Positions 22,966 through 34,093 of a stretch of 58,797 nt of DNA are shown in pieces. The position numbers were made by a program, and so were the translations under genes. This DNA is from Chara braunii (Eukaryota; Streptophyta; Charophyceae; Charales; Characeae). How positions within the stretch are numbered: the stretch's first letter is position 1; each line of letters opens with the position of its first letter. Below the pieces are notes generated by a model. The model made no database searches. It saw only the letters and a program-made list of their open reading frames with translations, and was not told the origin of the DNA. The stretch covers positions 3,380,002 to 3,438,798 of the forward strand of contig BFEA01000065.1 of NCBI GenBank assembly GCA_003427395.1, in the 5' to 3' direction.

Positions 22966-23250
22966 AATCATGTTATATCCAGCTTTCTGGTGTTCTGTAA
23001 TTCTTGGCGGCATTTGGCCTTCTTCCTTGGTCGGGATAGGATTTCGGAGATGGTCGAATCCGGGCTGCTATCTACATAGTTGCTTTGTTCTGTGCCCCTG
23101 GTATGCAGATGCCAGAACGACGCTGGCCGGAGCTGGGGCGTTGCCCTGTAACCTGCAAATGGTAGGAGTGTGAGGCCTTGTAGAGAGATCTGGGGATTAG
23201 TCGAGGGAGGAAGACAATCCAGTGGCGAACTGGGGGGTGTTGCCATGACA
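22966..23250. repeat. GTTACAGGG repeat body, inverted copy
   Basis: 23111-23170 reads AACGACGCTGGCCGGAGCTG...GCGTTGCCCTGTAACCTGC, the reverse complement of the phrase found in the 23.7-25.7 kb array. The single inverted unit is directly upstream of that array. Confidence 0.6.
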
Positions 23251-23410
23251 ACCTATGGGTCCAGGATTAGTCTAGGTGGCGAGAACAGGATAGCTATGGT
23301 TGATGTTGGTTAGGATAACATTGTCTCTAAGATGTAATGTTCTGGTTCAGGGAGGGCTAGGGGTTGTTCTAGGATTAGAAGGCCAAATTTGCTGATATAG
23401 CATAATCTTC

Positions 23411-23533
23411 TAGGTTTCTTTTACATACTAATAGTCATCATCATTAGCATCATCATCATTCGTATCATTATCTCACATTTTTCATAGAATCATTTGAGTT
23501 CATCATCATCATCATCATCATAATCATCATCAT
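23411..23533. repeat. Imperfect (ATC)n trinucleotide tract
   Basis: Clusters of CATCATCAT separated by short interruptions. Simple sequence without coding support. Confidence 0.8.
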
Positions 23534-23659
23534 AGGAGGGACGCTGAGCCCGGTTCTCAGGTTGTTCAGTTCGGTCACTCCGGGTAGACTGTGAGGACCT
23601 CAGCCTCAACCTTCTTATTGGTAATATCAGCCTTGGGCACTGGGCCCGTTAAAAAAAAA

Positions 23660-25730
23660 AAAAAAAAGCCTCCTTACCGGGCTCTTCCAGGCCTCATACC
23701 CCCACCCTGTTGGGTTACAGGGCAACACGGCTCGCCCCAGCTCCGACCATCGTCGTCCCAGCAACAACCCTTAGTTGGCCCCTTGGAATGCCCACCCCAA
23801 AGCATTCCCAGATCTCTCTACCAGGCCTCACACTCCTGCATCAGCAGGTTACAGGGCAACACCCCAGTACCGGCCAGCGTCGTTCTAGCATCAGACAGCC
23901 GCAGATCACTGAGTATAACAGCAGTGGAGCCTTCTAAAATGAGTTGCTAGGAGTCCCCAGAATCACAAATCACTTGTAAGACCACCATTGACGACCATGT
24001 TTTTTTAGAACTATTGAAGAAATTCAGGAGAGGTTAAAAAACTATGAATGACTACTCACCTCTTTTCGAACGCTCAGAACCCCTAGACTTCCAAACAAAA
24101 ACTCTCTAAAACTGTCCAACATTGTCTTATTCCCTTTCGAGCTCTCCCAGGCCTCACTCCCCCACCTGGTTAGGTTACAGAGCAACACGACTCGCCCCAG
24201 CTCCGGCCAGCGTCGTCCCAACAGCTACCCTTGGTTGTCCCTTGGAATGCCCACCCCAAGGCATCCCCAGATCTCTCTACCAGGCCTCACGCTCCTGCAA
24301 TCAGCAGGTTACAGAGCAACACCCCAGCACCGACCAGCGTCGTTCTGGCATCGAACAACCACAGATCCATGAACGCATCAGTATCAAACAGCCTAAAGCG
24401 AGTTGCTAGAAGTCCCCAGAATCCTAAAATGTTCTCTCTTTTTTTTAACAAAATTCAATGCTATTTGAGGTAAATTTGGGAGACTATCCACCAACGAAAA
24501 TCCCAGCAATTGTCTTCAAACACTCTAAAGTGCCACAGGGTCCTAACACCTCTGGCCAGCATCGTCTTCGATAGGAACCCCTGATTGTCCCGTGAAATGC
24601 CCCCCCTAGGCATTCCCAGATCTCTCTACCAGGCCTCAAGCTCCTCTGTCAACAAGTTATAGGGTCAACCCCCCAGCACCGGCCAGCGTCGTTCTGGCAT
24701 CGAACAACCGCAGGTCCATGAATAAAAAAACATCAAAAATCGCCTCAAGGAAATTGCAAGGAATCCCAAGAGCCTAAAAGCGTTCTACCCCAACCACCGA
24801 GAACGATCACAACCTCTAGAGGATAGCCATATCCGAACACATCGCCCGTTGTTGTTTTCTTATTTTTATGGATAGGACATGAGTGACATACAACACATTA
24901 AAAGCAAAAAATCCGAACCGGAACCACCGACTAGCAAACTTCCCACGCAACAATTGGAAAAAACAAAGTCCCCGTGATCAATCCTTGAACCTAAACGCGG
25001 CTGGTTTCATAACCCCCTATGCTAGGGTTACAGGGCACCACCATGCCCCATTACCGACCAGCCTGGTATAGACGGCAAGGAGTGCCTTCCTCCCTCGACA
25101 ACTCCCATTAGCCGCACGTCCCTAAGTGACAGGGATAAAACCCCAACAACGGCTGCAGCGAACGTGGTGGTTCTGCCTTCCTCCCTCGACAAAGTTCCCC
25201 AAGCCTCACACTCCCCCAGGTTACAGAGCAACGCTCCAGCACCGGCCTGCGTCGTCCCACCCACTGACGAAGACCAAGGCCCTTCCCTTGTTACACCCCC
25301 CTACGAACTTCCAGCCGTCCGTGCAAATAATCTGCTTCCCTTAATCGTACATTTTTTGGCTAAAAAATACCTAGTTGACAATTTGCAGAAAAGTCAAGGA
25401 GACTATAACAACCCTACTCAGGCTCTCCAAAGCAATCATACTCTCTGCCCGAGTCTGCCCAGCCTCACACCCCCACCGCTAGGTTACAAGGCAACACAAC
25501 TCACCCCAACTCCGACCGACATCCTCCAAGTAGCAACCCTTGATTTTTTTCGTGAGATGCCCGCCCCTAAGCATCCCCAAATCTCTCAATCAGGCCTCAT
25601 GCTCGTGCTTCGCAGGTTATAGGGCAACACCCCAACACCAACCAGCATTGTTCTGGGATCGAAAAACCGCAGATCCACAACTATGACAGCAACAGGCTCA
25701 CCTAAGAAGATTTGCTAACAGTCTCCAATG
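23660..25730. repeat. Tandem array of the GTTACAGGG repeat, about 0.4-0.5 kb per unit
   Basis: Units start near 23670, 24125, about 24540, about 25020 and about 25440. In the best units GGTTACAGRGCAAC occurs twice, 133-135 bases apart (23713/23846, 24172/24307, 25482/25615). ATCTCTCTACCAGGCCTCA and CCAGCGTCGTTCTRGCATCG are between or after them. An A-run at 23651-23667 precedes the first unit. Open frames are not conserved between units. Confidence 0.75.
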
Positions 25731-25790
25731 AGAGAAGCCTTATCAGAAAACACTAATTGGAACATGGAAAGTTACGTCAAAGTTTGAATG

Positions 25791-26392
25791 TTTAAAACAA
25801 AATCATCAAAGTAACCAAGATCATTAGATTAGGTAAAATTCATCACGAATCATTGACAAATTAGAAGATCGAATCATGACAAATTAGAAAATAAAAACAT
25901 GACAATTTAGAAGATCTATCTACGACGAAATTTAGGAAACCTATGTGAACTATTATTAGCATTTACGAATAGGATGTCCAAATAGGACTTTCGATAGTTT
26001 TTTTTGAAAATCAACATCAGAATATACTTATGAATTTCTTGCCAGCAAGTATTAAGATTTTACGAATTAAAATACCCGACTAAAATTGTTCGAACGTTTA
26101 AAACAAAATCATCAAAGTAACCAAGATCATTAGATTAGGTAGAATTCATCACGAATCATTTACTAATTAGAAGATCGAATCATGACAAATTAGAAAATTA
26201 AAACATGACAATTTAGGATATCTATCTACGGCGAAATTTATGAAACCTATATGAACTATTATTAGCATTTCCGAATAGGATGTCCAAATAGGAATTTCGA
26301 TAGTTTTTTTTGAAAATCAACATCAGAATATACTTATGAATTTCATGCCAGCAAGTATTAAGATTTTACGAATTAAAATACCCGACTAATAT
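25791..26392. repeat. Tandem duplication, 306-bp unit, two copies
   Basis: TTTAAAACAAAATCATCAAA begins each unit at 25791 and 26097. The copies are nearly identical (few substitutions) through CAGCAAGTATTAAGATTTTA and AATACCCGACTAA. The sequence is AT-rich and non-coding. Such high identity suggests a recent duplication. Confidence 0.9.
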
Positions 26393-27390
26393 TGTTCTTT
26401 GGGAATTTGAGACAGAAAGTAGGTCCGAAAATATACCAGATGTTGTAATCTGAAGACTAAATTAGATGGTTATATGAGTACAAAATAAAACAGTCGACCA
26501 TCAATTTATGAAAAAAGGAAATTACGAATTGAGAATCAGACGAAAAACAGACAAAAAACAGATTCACAGATCATCCGTCGGATGTCAAGATCGGAAAATA
26601 TCAGGAGATATTAAAACAGCAATGAGACGTCCCTAACCATCAAATCATCTAAAGGAGTAGTACTTTAGGGTTAAATTCTGAAAAATGTTGCACTCAGAGC
26701 TTCCTTCGCTACGTGATGCCGCCTTGAACTTTACCTGAAATCACCAATCACTGCAGACCATCACGCACCGCTCCGCTCCCGCAGTCCCCTTATCCAGCTT
26801 CCCGACCGCTGTCCAGACCAAACCCAGCCCCTGCCTCTTCCTATAGAAGGAGTCACTCCTCCTTCTCACAGCCAGTGCTAGTATAGCCTTACAGCGAAGT
26901 GCACCAGCCAGAAGAGATTTTGGGACGACCCCGCCTCCCTTTTACTCCCCGAACGCGGTTGCGTTGTGAATTACCATGTCAAGCCTGTCAACATAGCTTC
27001 ACAGAGAATTCAGTCTAGATCCAATGACCCATGACAGCAAAGAACCGGAGAAGCGAGAGACAAAGATTGAATACAGAGGACAGAAGGAGTGGCGTTATAA
27101 CCCTATGCCACGTGGAACCACCCCCCACAAGGCTACTCAAACCACACGCCCTTGAAACCACACGCCCCTCATGTCTCCACATCCACGGAAGTCTCTAAAA
27201 AGTGTCATCGCCACACAAAATATTGACCTGCCGAGGCTGTCGTGCCCTCGTGAAAGTGACATCGCAACTTTGCGTCTCAATGCGTGTTGGTGCACCGTCG
27301 TTCCGGCCTGGGCGGACGCAGCGCTCCCGGTAGCGCTGCGCCCGCCAACCTCAATCCATGTGAGTGCACTAACGGTGCGAGTGGTATGAC
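26393..27390. other. Intron sequence, nothing recognised
   Basis: AT-rich to about 26680, then mixed sequence. No gene or element boundary recognised before the LINE remnant that starts near 27390. Confidence 0.3.
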
Positions 27391-27525
27391 GGGCCAGCAT
27401 CCTGATCTATCCCAGGGCAAGCTCTCTCCATGGAAGCTCCGGGCTAAGGATGACTCTCTTCACTCTCTTGAGCCACTGTATTGATAGTGCTGACCTAGGT
27501 GGCCGGGTCCAATATCCCTAAGCCA

Positions 27526-27564
<39 letters not shown>

Positions 27565-28695
27565 GATAAACTTCCCCTGTAATGCTAGTGGTGCTGATAA
27601 GAACAGACGCCACTAGCACTCGGGGGGGCTCCATCTATTGGTGGGGAGCATCACCTGCTGGAATCCCTAAGCCACCTCTAAATTTGGGCTGAATAATGTC
27701 GTATCACAGCCATCCTAATGATGACATGCTGTTTCTCATGGTCTCCTCTCCATAAAAAGGCCGCCATTTGTCCCTTGATGTTTCTATTAGCCAGCCTTTG
27801 CTCAACCCCCATGTTCCCCAAATGGCAGATTTGTACCAGAGGGAAACCAATGCCACAGTGTTAATGACGAGCGTCTGTCCAAAAATAGAGGTGGGTTTGG
27901 CCTTCCGCTATTCCAGGTTTTCCAAGGCTGCCTCAGTGATCCACCCGTCACTGTTAGCTGGTTTACCTTGGGCTGTGAGGGCTATTTCGAGTACTCAAAT
28001 CTGCGCTTCCAGCGGCATCCATTTCACTTGGGGATGCTCTAGTGGGCAGCCCCCTTGAAAGTGGATCTACCAACCTTGTGTCTTATTGCCCCAATTAACC
28101 ACCATGTCTGATATGTGAGTGAATTTGTCCATCAACAACCTCATTTCCACCATATTGTTGTGCATTGCCTCGACCGTTATCGTGAGGTAATCAGCAAACA
28201 TGGAACAGACCGGAATGGCCTCCTCAGGGATGACAGCAATGCGGATCCTTTGGATGTTTTTGTGTGTCCTCAAGTTGGCCCCTAACGCCTCCATTACAAT
28301 CAGGAAGAGGACAGACACCAGCGGGTCGCTCGGATGGACAGATCACTGCAATCTGATTTTCGGAGGCGGGAGGCCATTTATCTGAACTCACATTGGGGTA
28401 TTATGATGGAGGATCCCTACCCATTTCCTTAGCTCCGGGCCGAAGTTTAGCTTTGCTAGGCATTTATCTTGGAAGTGTTAGTCCACATGGTCATACGCCT
28501 TTTCAAAAATCAAGGAAAATAGTGCGGCATTATGTTTGGATTGGCGGGTCAGCTTAATCATCTCGTTTACCAAGAGCACATTGTCCTCACACAAGCATGT
28601 CCCGGAATATATCTGAATGGAATTACATCCGGATCTGGATGAATCGGACCGCAGTCACGTCCAGAGTTAAGTAGAAAAAGTCCTAATGCATGTAT
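27390..28695 (-). mobile_element. LINE 'C' remnant (reverse transcriptase region), antisense
   Basis: The - strand encodes a decayed reverse transcriptase close to the near-complete LINE: IFEKAYDHVD (about 28510), then IVMEALGANL, a catalytic box reading FADYLTI in place of FADDLTI, and NWGNKTQGW. Near 27500 it reads RGGLGI-DPA, matching the thumb region. The catalytic second Asp is replaced by Tyr and frames are broken, so it is inactive. It is interrupted by a tail element at 27531-27662. Confidence 0.85.
27531..27662 (-). mobile_element. Tail element inserted in LINE 'C', with 17-bp TSD
   Basis: 132 bp, - strand. It begins within hairpin 1 (TTCCAGCAGGTGATGCTCCC), has stem 2, then a GCTAGTGG/CCACTAGC third hairpin and an A-run (T-run 27531-27560). 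ATCCCTAAGCCACCTCT occurs on both sides (27514-27530 and 27663-27679). Removal restores the LINE frame around RGGLGI. It is a very short target-primed insertion of the LINE/SINE tail family. Confidence 0.92.
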
Positions 28696-28711
28696 GCCCC
28701 AAGTCTCCTCC

Positions 28712-30541
28712 TTTTTTTTTTTTTTTTTTCCTGAACATGATCTTTTTCCAATGATTGTTTGCCAGCATTGATTACCCTGGAGCCAGGGGATTAACTGAGC
28801 TGGCAAAAAATGAGCTTGAGGGGAGTTTTAACCCAGAGACCTCTTCACCCTGCTGTTGGGCGCCTGACTAAAATGCCTACCTGGCCCCTTTTCTCCCCTC
28901 CGTAGCAGCGTATCTGACATCTGGTTTCCCACCCTTCATGTTCCAAGCATCATCCATCCATCCCATACCACCGCATTCCGACTAAGCAATTCGATGGGGG
29001 GGGGAAAGAAATCGGGAAAGTTCTCCGGGGACTTCAGTGGTATAGCTGTATCAATGCTAGTCCAGTTATGGAATATCAATCCGTAGTCCCTTACTATTTT
29101 CATCCTCCCTTGACCCTCCTCGGCTTCCTGTTGAGCCCCTTTCCATTCCACCTTCCCCATCTTACCACCGGTAATCCCCCCTAGCCAGCTTGAGGAAAAT
29201 TCCTGGATTCTTTGCTTGATGTATTTTTTTGTATTTAGGGAGCGAATCTGTGTTCTGACATCCTCCCACTTTGGCGTTATTTCAATTTGAATCTGTTGTT
29301 GTACACTCTCTGTAAATTTGGGCCCTTCCAATCTTGCTCCTTCTATCTCATATGTGCAGCGTCTTCTCCAAAGTGCCCAAAGCATCGCCCTGCGTCCCAG
29401 TTTAAACAGATTGTTGGTAAATTCGTCGGGGGGGTCAACTAGATCCCTGGGCCATGCCTCGCACAGTAGGGCCTGCCAGTCCCAAGGCCACGCGGTTTTT
29501 GTCTCTAGTTGGTCCCAGATTCTATCCCACCATCTCCACAGCTAGAGTGCACCCGGGCATTGTAGGAATATGTGCTCAATTGTCTCCGGACGTTTCCTGG
29601 ATGGGAATGCGTTTGTACACAGCTTGCAACAGGGTAGAGCTTGTCCCTTCTGTTTTAGGGATGTTCTGCCTATCAGCCAGTTGTTGGTTGGTAGGCAGTG
29701 GTGCTCAATCTGCCATTGAAGGGAAGTGAACTTGGCCGGTTTCGTTTTTGTCATCCTAAACCATTTAACTGACCTTAGTTCCTCCTTGCTGATATTCAAG
29801 TGATTTCTCCAGCGCTCCTCTACTTCGTCTCGGAGGTTGATCTTTGGCCTTAGAAGTCTGTAGGTGGATTTGACTGATAGGCTGTACAATGATTTGGTGT
29901 GACTCCTGCCCTTCCCTATTTGGGTCGTCCATTTCCATTCCACCGGATCCAGGGCCAAATGGTGGATTGGCGTGGAGGGGAGGAAGGCTATTCATTGCTC
30001 TCCCTCTCGTAGTACTCTGATTTTGAATACTTCCTCCTTCTGGTATATCGCCGTTTCTTTAGGGATGCTCCTTTCAACGACATTTCCCCTTCCTATTTGA
30101 AAAAGACTCACCACCACTGTTCCGTCGGGTTGACAGCATACTACATTGTCCACTTTTCCGTGTAAATCCCGGAATGCAACCCAATCCGATTGTTGCACGG
30201 AAGGGCCGTTGCGCAGGATCCTCCACCAATCTAGAGGGATCTTATCCACAATCTCTTCCAAGGCTTCTTGGGGATGGTGACAGTATCGTAATCTCTCCCT
30301 TAGCTGGTCTGGGCCAATCTAGTCGTTTTTGGCTATGTCCGATATGTCTTTTATCCTTGTTAGTCCTTTTGTGACCCAGCCCCGCTAGGGGGAGACCATA
30401 CAGTGAAGGGTCTGGCCCCTTGAATCCACCACCCATCTATTTCCAAATAGGGGTTGTCGTGCCAGTTCCTCCCATCTTTCCGGTGGGGATTTGTCTGGCA
30501 GAGGGAGGCTTCTCCATGTTTTGAGGAGGTTAGGCCAGAAG
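28712..30541 (-). mobile_element. LINE 'B', 5'-truncated C-terminal fragment, with 16-17-bp TSD
   Basis: On the - strand it encodes the C-terminal part of the LINE protein in order: DWWRILRNGPSVQQSDWVAF, LALDPVEWKWTTQIGKG, the segment WQIEHHCLPTNNWLIGRTSL with the zinc-finger motif CKLCTNAFPSRKRPETIEHI, and a C terminus ending near 28936. An A-run (T-run 28712-28729) ends it. GCCCCAAGTCTCCTCC(T) is present at 28696-28712 and 30542-30558. Its 3' untranslated part has a TGCCAGC/GCTGGCA stem instead of the usual tail. Confidence 0.9.
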
Positions 30542-30628
30542 GCCCCAAGTCTCCTCCTAAACCCCTATTTAGCCATAAACTGAAAGAAGAATGCAATGAA
30601 AGTGTTTAAGGGGAGTTCTCTGACATTT

Positions 30629-30793
30629 ACATATTGGGACATACTGCAAACTAGGCAAGGGCAGAATTTGCAAACTTAGGCAAACATATTGGGACATACT
30701 GCAAACTGGGCAAGGGCAGAATTTGCAAACTTAGGCAAACATATTGGGACATACTGCAAGCTGGGCAGGGGCAGAATTTGCAAACTTAGGCAA
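30629..30793. repeat. 55-bp tandem repeat, three copies
   Basis: ACATATTGGGACATACTGCA starts each unit at 30629, 30684 and 30739. Units differ by one to three bases. Non-coding. Confidence 0.95.
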
Positions 30794-31000
30794 ACTAAAT
30801 TACATTTATGGAAACTTCTTATGCATCGGAGTTCAAACGAAATTGGATTTCATGGTATAATGTCATCACCTGCGTTACCGGAGTGGCCCCTGACCACTTG
30901 CCCGGTCGGGCCAAAAATGAGTTAAAACTTAAAAATATATGTATGTGTTCCCCCCCCCCCTTCGGCAAAGAGTTTTGATGTGACCCTTAGGCGAAAGTTG

Positions 31001-31184
31001 TCGATGGATGGGCCGACGTGAGAACCACAATCCAACCGCCAACTCAGGGACAAGCCCTGCAGTCGACTAGTGTTCGATGAAACCAGCCACCTTCAACTCA
31101 TGAACAGAAAGAACTCCAACAATTTGCAACACATCAGAACAGGCCGTAACTAGGGAAAGGCGGGGCAGGCATGGAGGAGGAGGA

Positions 31185-31264
<80 letters not shown>

Positions 31265-31265
31265 N

Positions 31266-31324
<59 letters not shown>

Positions 31325-32007
31325 AAGTAGCCCTGAGAACAGAGTAGCACTGAAAGATTAGGCTCTCGTTAAAATGGACTGAACAGCATAGCCTACTGGT
31401 GTTGTCCCGACCAGTTTTGGCTTTGCCGCCAGCTGCAAAGCCATCATCAGGGGACTTGGAGATGCGCTTGAAAAACAGATCGAGAGAGACATCTTTAAAC
31501 ACATCATCCTTACCTGCGTGGGACATACCGTATCACCTTTCCCAACTCCTATTCCACCGCGCGGTACCCGCTTCATATCGCTGAAAACAGGACACATATT
31601 TTTCCCTAGCACGTCGAAAACTTCTGCAGGACACGTTTGCAGGTAGCAGTGACCGAGGCGGGAAAGGGGGGAAAAGAGGGACCGTCCCGTAGCTTCGAGA
31701 GGGGCAAGATGCAGCCAGATCATCCGTGGGAAATAAGGGTCAGGCATCAAAGAACCTTCCAGGGAAGAAGAGGAAAAGGAAAAAACGAGGTTTGGGGCGT
31801 CAGATTTCAGACGGGCAGGAAAAAGAGGAAAGAGAGGAAGGCGGAGAAGAGAAGAGAAGAGAAGAAAAGAAAAGAAAAGAAAAGAAAAGAAAAGAAAAGA
31901 AGAGCAAAAAAAAGAAACGGAAGAAGAGAATATGGTAATTTGAGAATACTTGATACACCAATTGCAGAAAACAGTTTTACAGGAATAGCAATCGGTGCTG
32001 CTATGAC

Positions 32008-32082
<75 letters not shown>

Positions 32083-32548
32083 AAGGAAAGAAAAAACAAG
32101 AAAGAGACAAAGACAAAAAGCTGGTCAGAGACGATGAGACGATGAGCTAAGAGTTTTTTTGGCAGCATCACCACCAGTAGCCAGAGATCGAGATCACAGA
32201 TATCTGGATCCACAGCACACAGATAGAGCTGGGCGAGACGAGGGGAGATGGGACAAGTTCGAAAAACTATATGTCGCAGGGGTAGGGGAGACGCCACGAG
32301 CGGGAAAGAGGACACTGTGGGAAAAGCCAGCTAACAAAGTGAGCAGCAGAGGAGCAGCCAAAAAAATGTCATCGCTGCCCTTCGATAATTCCAAACCAGA
32401 GCGCTATACTGTGTCCTACGCCCAGGGAGATACGCTGCCGAGGAGATCCGTCGTGCTTAGCCAAGACCGTTCCTTCCTGGCTCCGTTCCAACTGGCCATT
32501 TCAGATAGGGTCCCGGACCCCTTTCAAAAATATCAGCCCATCCATCGA
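31001..32548 (-). repeat. pLTR R1 (3' copy) with terminal inverted 13-mers
   Basis: Direct repeat of 43459-44783. It starts TCGATGGATGGGC and ends GCCCATCCATCGA, which are exact inverse complements. It contains two (GA)n tracts (31185-31320 and 32010-32078) and an AAAAG-rich tract (31840-31905). The shared core around 31380-31720 and 32100-32548 is highly similar to R2. It carries a mutated hammerhead at 31404-31455. The length difference from R2 lies mainly in the simple repeats. Confidence 0.9.
31404..31455 (-). ncRNA. Hammerhead ribozyme, type I, core-mutated (3' pLTR)
   Basis: On - : GTCCC, CTGATGA, T, GGCTTTGC...GCAAAGCC (perfect 8-bp stem II), then AAAAC where the core needs GAAAC, TGGTC, and GGGAC closing helix I with GTCCC. 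The essential G after stem II (G12 in standard numbering) is A, so self-cleavage should be lost or very weak. Everything else matches the intact copy at 43780. Confidence 0.85.
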
Positions 32549-33490
32549 GGGTACCTTATTTTCACAGGATACTTCCCGTACCCCTTTGAGAAAAAAACTT
32601 TTTGGGAATCCTTTCAATCGTAACTCCCTTCTTAAAGCCAGCAGAGCCACTCCCACTCCCCAATCATCTGAGGAGTGGGAGACAATCCTATGAAGATGGC
32701 ATTTTGCGGAAGCCTTCTTAAATTGGGTGGGGCCATAGGACCAGAAGTCCTGGGTAGACTGAACCCGAACAGGGTTGTCCGTCCACATGGTGTCCTGATT
32801 CTTCATTTTTGCGGCGCACGAGATTCCAGGTGGTTCTGCTGAGCAGGTAATAGTACTTCCTAAAAAATCCCATTTTCCGCATCTGTCATCTGTCCGTATC
32901 AGAGAGACACTATCCTCGTAAGAGGTAAGAAATTGGCAGAGTAGTTCTCGTGCTTTGTCCCACCTAGCTTCACCCTTTTCGGGAATCAATAGGAAAAAAC
33001 TCACATCATCCACCAATCTAAGCCCAGTAATGAAACGGGCATCAGTCCCAATGGAGCTGAGAAATTGGAACTCGTTGTACGAGCATAGCAGGCAAGCCAG
33101 CGTTGGGCTCGAGCTCTTGGCCATGGGAATACCAACAATCTGCTTAATTGTTCTGCCTGCGACTCTGGCATACGTGTGTCCAAGATCGAACTTCACAAAA
33201 GCCAAGATCAGGCTAAATTTTACGGACACCCATCCCGATTCCCCAAACCTTTAGAAAAACAGGCCCCTTTGCCCCTCTTGCTCACCCTCACGAAATATTT
33301 TCCTTCACCCACGTACCAGTCGCACACCCATTCAACTGCCCTTATGGTTGATACGTGCGGTAATCTCGTAAACATTTCCTTAATGTCAAAGCTGGCTTCC
33401 AGGAGACAACCGTTCGCATGCTTGGAGGCCCACTTGTCGATCCCTAAAATCCTGCTCTTTAGTTCAGACGTAGACTTGAGATTAAAGTGC
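32501..33490 (-). pseudogene. Penelope-like reverse transcriptase, palm and thumb part
   Basis: The - strand continues the RT after the tail element at 33491-33641. The palm A motif reads ASFDIKEMFTRLPH (catalytic Asp). After a frame change near 33220 come VKFDLGHTYAR, the B-like motif VGIPMAKSSSPTLACL, and the catalytic C box RLVDDVSFFL, with both Asp present. About 130 further residues run to the R1 boundary. The RT would copy RNA at a nicked target. LVDD instead of YVDD is unusual but keeps the catalytic pair. The frameshift and split show an inactive copy. Confidence 0.75.
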
Positions 33491-33641
33491 GCTGGACCCG
33501 GTTTCCAGCAGGTGCTGCTCCCCACCAATAGATGGAGCCTTCCTGGGTCTGCTAGAGGTGTCTGCGACACCAACACCGCTAGCACTACCCAGACGGTGTT
33601 TTTAATAATAATAATAAAAAAAAATATAAAAAAAATGAAGA
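33491..33641 (+). mobile_element. 151-bp tail element inserted in the Penelope-like RT, with 12-bp TSD
   Basis: On + : GCTGGACCCGGTTTCCAGC (hairpin 1), AGGTGCTGCTCCCCACCAAT, GGAGC (stem 2), a GGTGTCTGCGACACC hairpin, then TTTTTAATAATAATAAT and A-runs. AGATTAAAGTGC is at 33479-33490 and 33642-33653. It splits the RT between motif regions, and excision restores HFNLKSTSEL in frame. This copy is sense to the dynein gene, opposite to most of its relatives. Confidence 0.92.
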
Positions 33642-34079
33642 AGATTAAAGTGCATCTTGGCCGGGATGTTCCACAGAAGGAAGTTGACTGCACGGGAGAC
33701 AATCTTGCAAGCTCTCATGCTAGGCTCAGCAATAGTCGAAGAGATTGGGCGCCATCTACAGGTGTCCTTGTGCTTAGGGATTCCATAACAACAGCCGAGA
33801 CTACCCTTACCGTTCCAGGGAGCGATTTTTTCTGCCCCAATCGCCCTGTACTCCCTCCTGCATTCCTCAAGCAGGCCTTCAACATTCGTCTCCACAATTT
33901 CGAAACCCGAATTGTTCCAAAAAAGTGCAGCAAGCGCCTGAAAATAGATACTCTGACAACATACTAGGGAATCACCCATATTATGATCAATAGGAGAAAC
34001 CACCAAGTTTGCCAGCTTATCCTTCCAGTTGGCTAGATCTGCATTACCATATTTGGCCTTACTTGGTCGTTCTCTGAAA
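33642..34079 (-). pseudogene. Penelope-like reverse transcriptase, finger part
   Basis: The - strand reads LVVSPIDHNMGDSLVCC, then the finger motif YGIPKHKD...WRPISSTIAEPS (compare the PKxHK...RPI pattern of Penelope-type and related RTs), MRACKIVSRAVNFLLWNIPA, up to the tail-element insertion. Upstream it joins 40040-40399 across the nested LINE: the codons on both sides of the duplicated CATAGAGCTAAGTC read RVTNRDLALCFRERPSKA in one frame. Confidence 0.75.
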
Positions 34080-34093
34080 CATAGAGCTAAGTC

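Noticed and set aside
31150-32137. Long Ser/Leu- or Arg/Glu-rich open frames on both strands
   Set aside because: They run through (GA)n and AAAAG tracts of the pLTR and are produced by the simple repeats; the equivalent frames at 43535-44375 are equally low complexity.
33220-34006. A separate host gene on the - strand
   Set aside because: The segments join across the tail element and the nested LINE into one reverse transcriptase, so they belong to the Penelope-like element.
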